From assembly GCA_910587185.1 (NCBI GenBank), contig CAJULY010000037.1, forward strand, positions 1-6,117: a DNA stretch of 6,117 nucleotides. The letters are read 5' to 3'. Below are positions 6,046-6,117 of this stretch, piece after piece. The stretch is from an uncultured Muribaculaceae bacterium (lineage in GTDB: Bacteria > Bacteroidota > Bacteroidia > Bacteroidales > Muribaculaceae). The notes below the pieces were generated by a model. It saw only the letters and a list, made by a program, of their open reading frames with translations. It was not told where the DNA came from and ran no database searches. Within the stretch, counting starts at the first letter, position 1. Each line of letters starts with the position of its first letter. Position numbers and translations under genes: made by a program.

Positions 6046-6117
6046 CCGCCGTCAATAACTTGCCAGGGCTAGCGCATGAGATTTAGCAAAAATTCAGTCA
6101 AAAACTTGGATATTTAT

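Noticed and set aside
6046..6117. End of an upstream gene on the minus strand
   Set aside because: Frames here stop within a few codons and no motif is visible, so a gene end cannot be told from intergenic DNA.

Overview
The window looks like a chromosomal segment of a Bacteroidales bacterium, plausibly Muribaculaceae or a close relative. Three things point that way. The dnaE promoter fits the Bacteroidetes sigma-factor pattern (TTG, 20 nt, TAACTTTG). Start codons are preceded by A/T-rich stretches rather than Shine-Dalgarno sequences. The genes are fairly GC-rich while the intergenic DNA is AT-rich. The genus is an inference and cannot be fixed from sequence alone.

All three confident genes lie on the minus strand, so the window reads functionally from right to left. 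At the right end, a well-formed promoter (6015-6045) drives dnaE (2180-5974), the replicative DNA polymerase III alpha subunit. After a 38-nt gap comes trxA (1818-2141), a classical thioredoxin, very likely in the same transcript. A hairpin terminator (1731-1772) closes this unit. dnaE copies the chromosome; trxA supplies thiol reducing power, for example to ribonucleotide reductase and methionine sulfoxide reductases.

Between trxA and the next gene is about 490 bp of non-coding DNA (1332-1817). It is dominated by two diverged copies of one repeat in opposite orientation (about 1345-1480 and 1530-1682). Each copy has a central hairpin whose two outer base-pair differences are compensated on the other arm. 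The right-hand copy also has 12-bp terminal inverted repeats, like a small MITE. The left-hand copy ends only 13 bp before the start codon of the next gene and is open in frame with it, so a naive start call gives the protein a false 48-residue extension.

That gene (459-1331) encodes a membrane-anchored neutral zinc metallopeptidase of the YpfJ family, followed by a GC-core hairpin terminator (about 379-410).

The left 380 bp is AT-rich with no convincing gene. It holds nested inverted repeats, a 40-bp imperfect palindrome, two convergent TATATTTGC promoter-like elements and a doubtful 42-codon Cys-rich ORF. No complete new defence or mobile system is visible. The inverted repeat pair with its covarying hairpin is the most unusual item.
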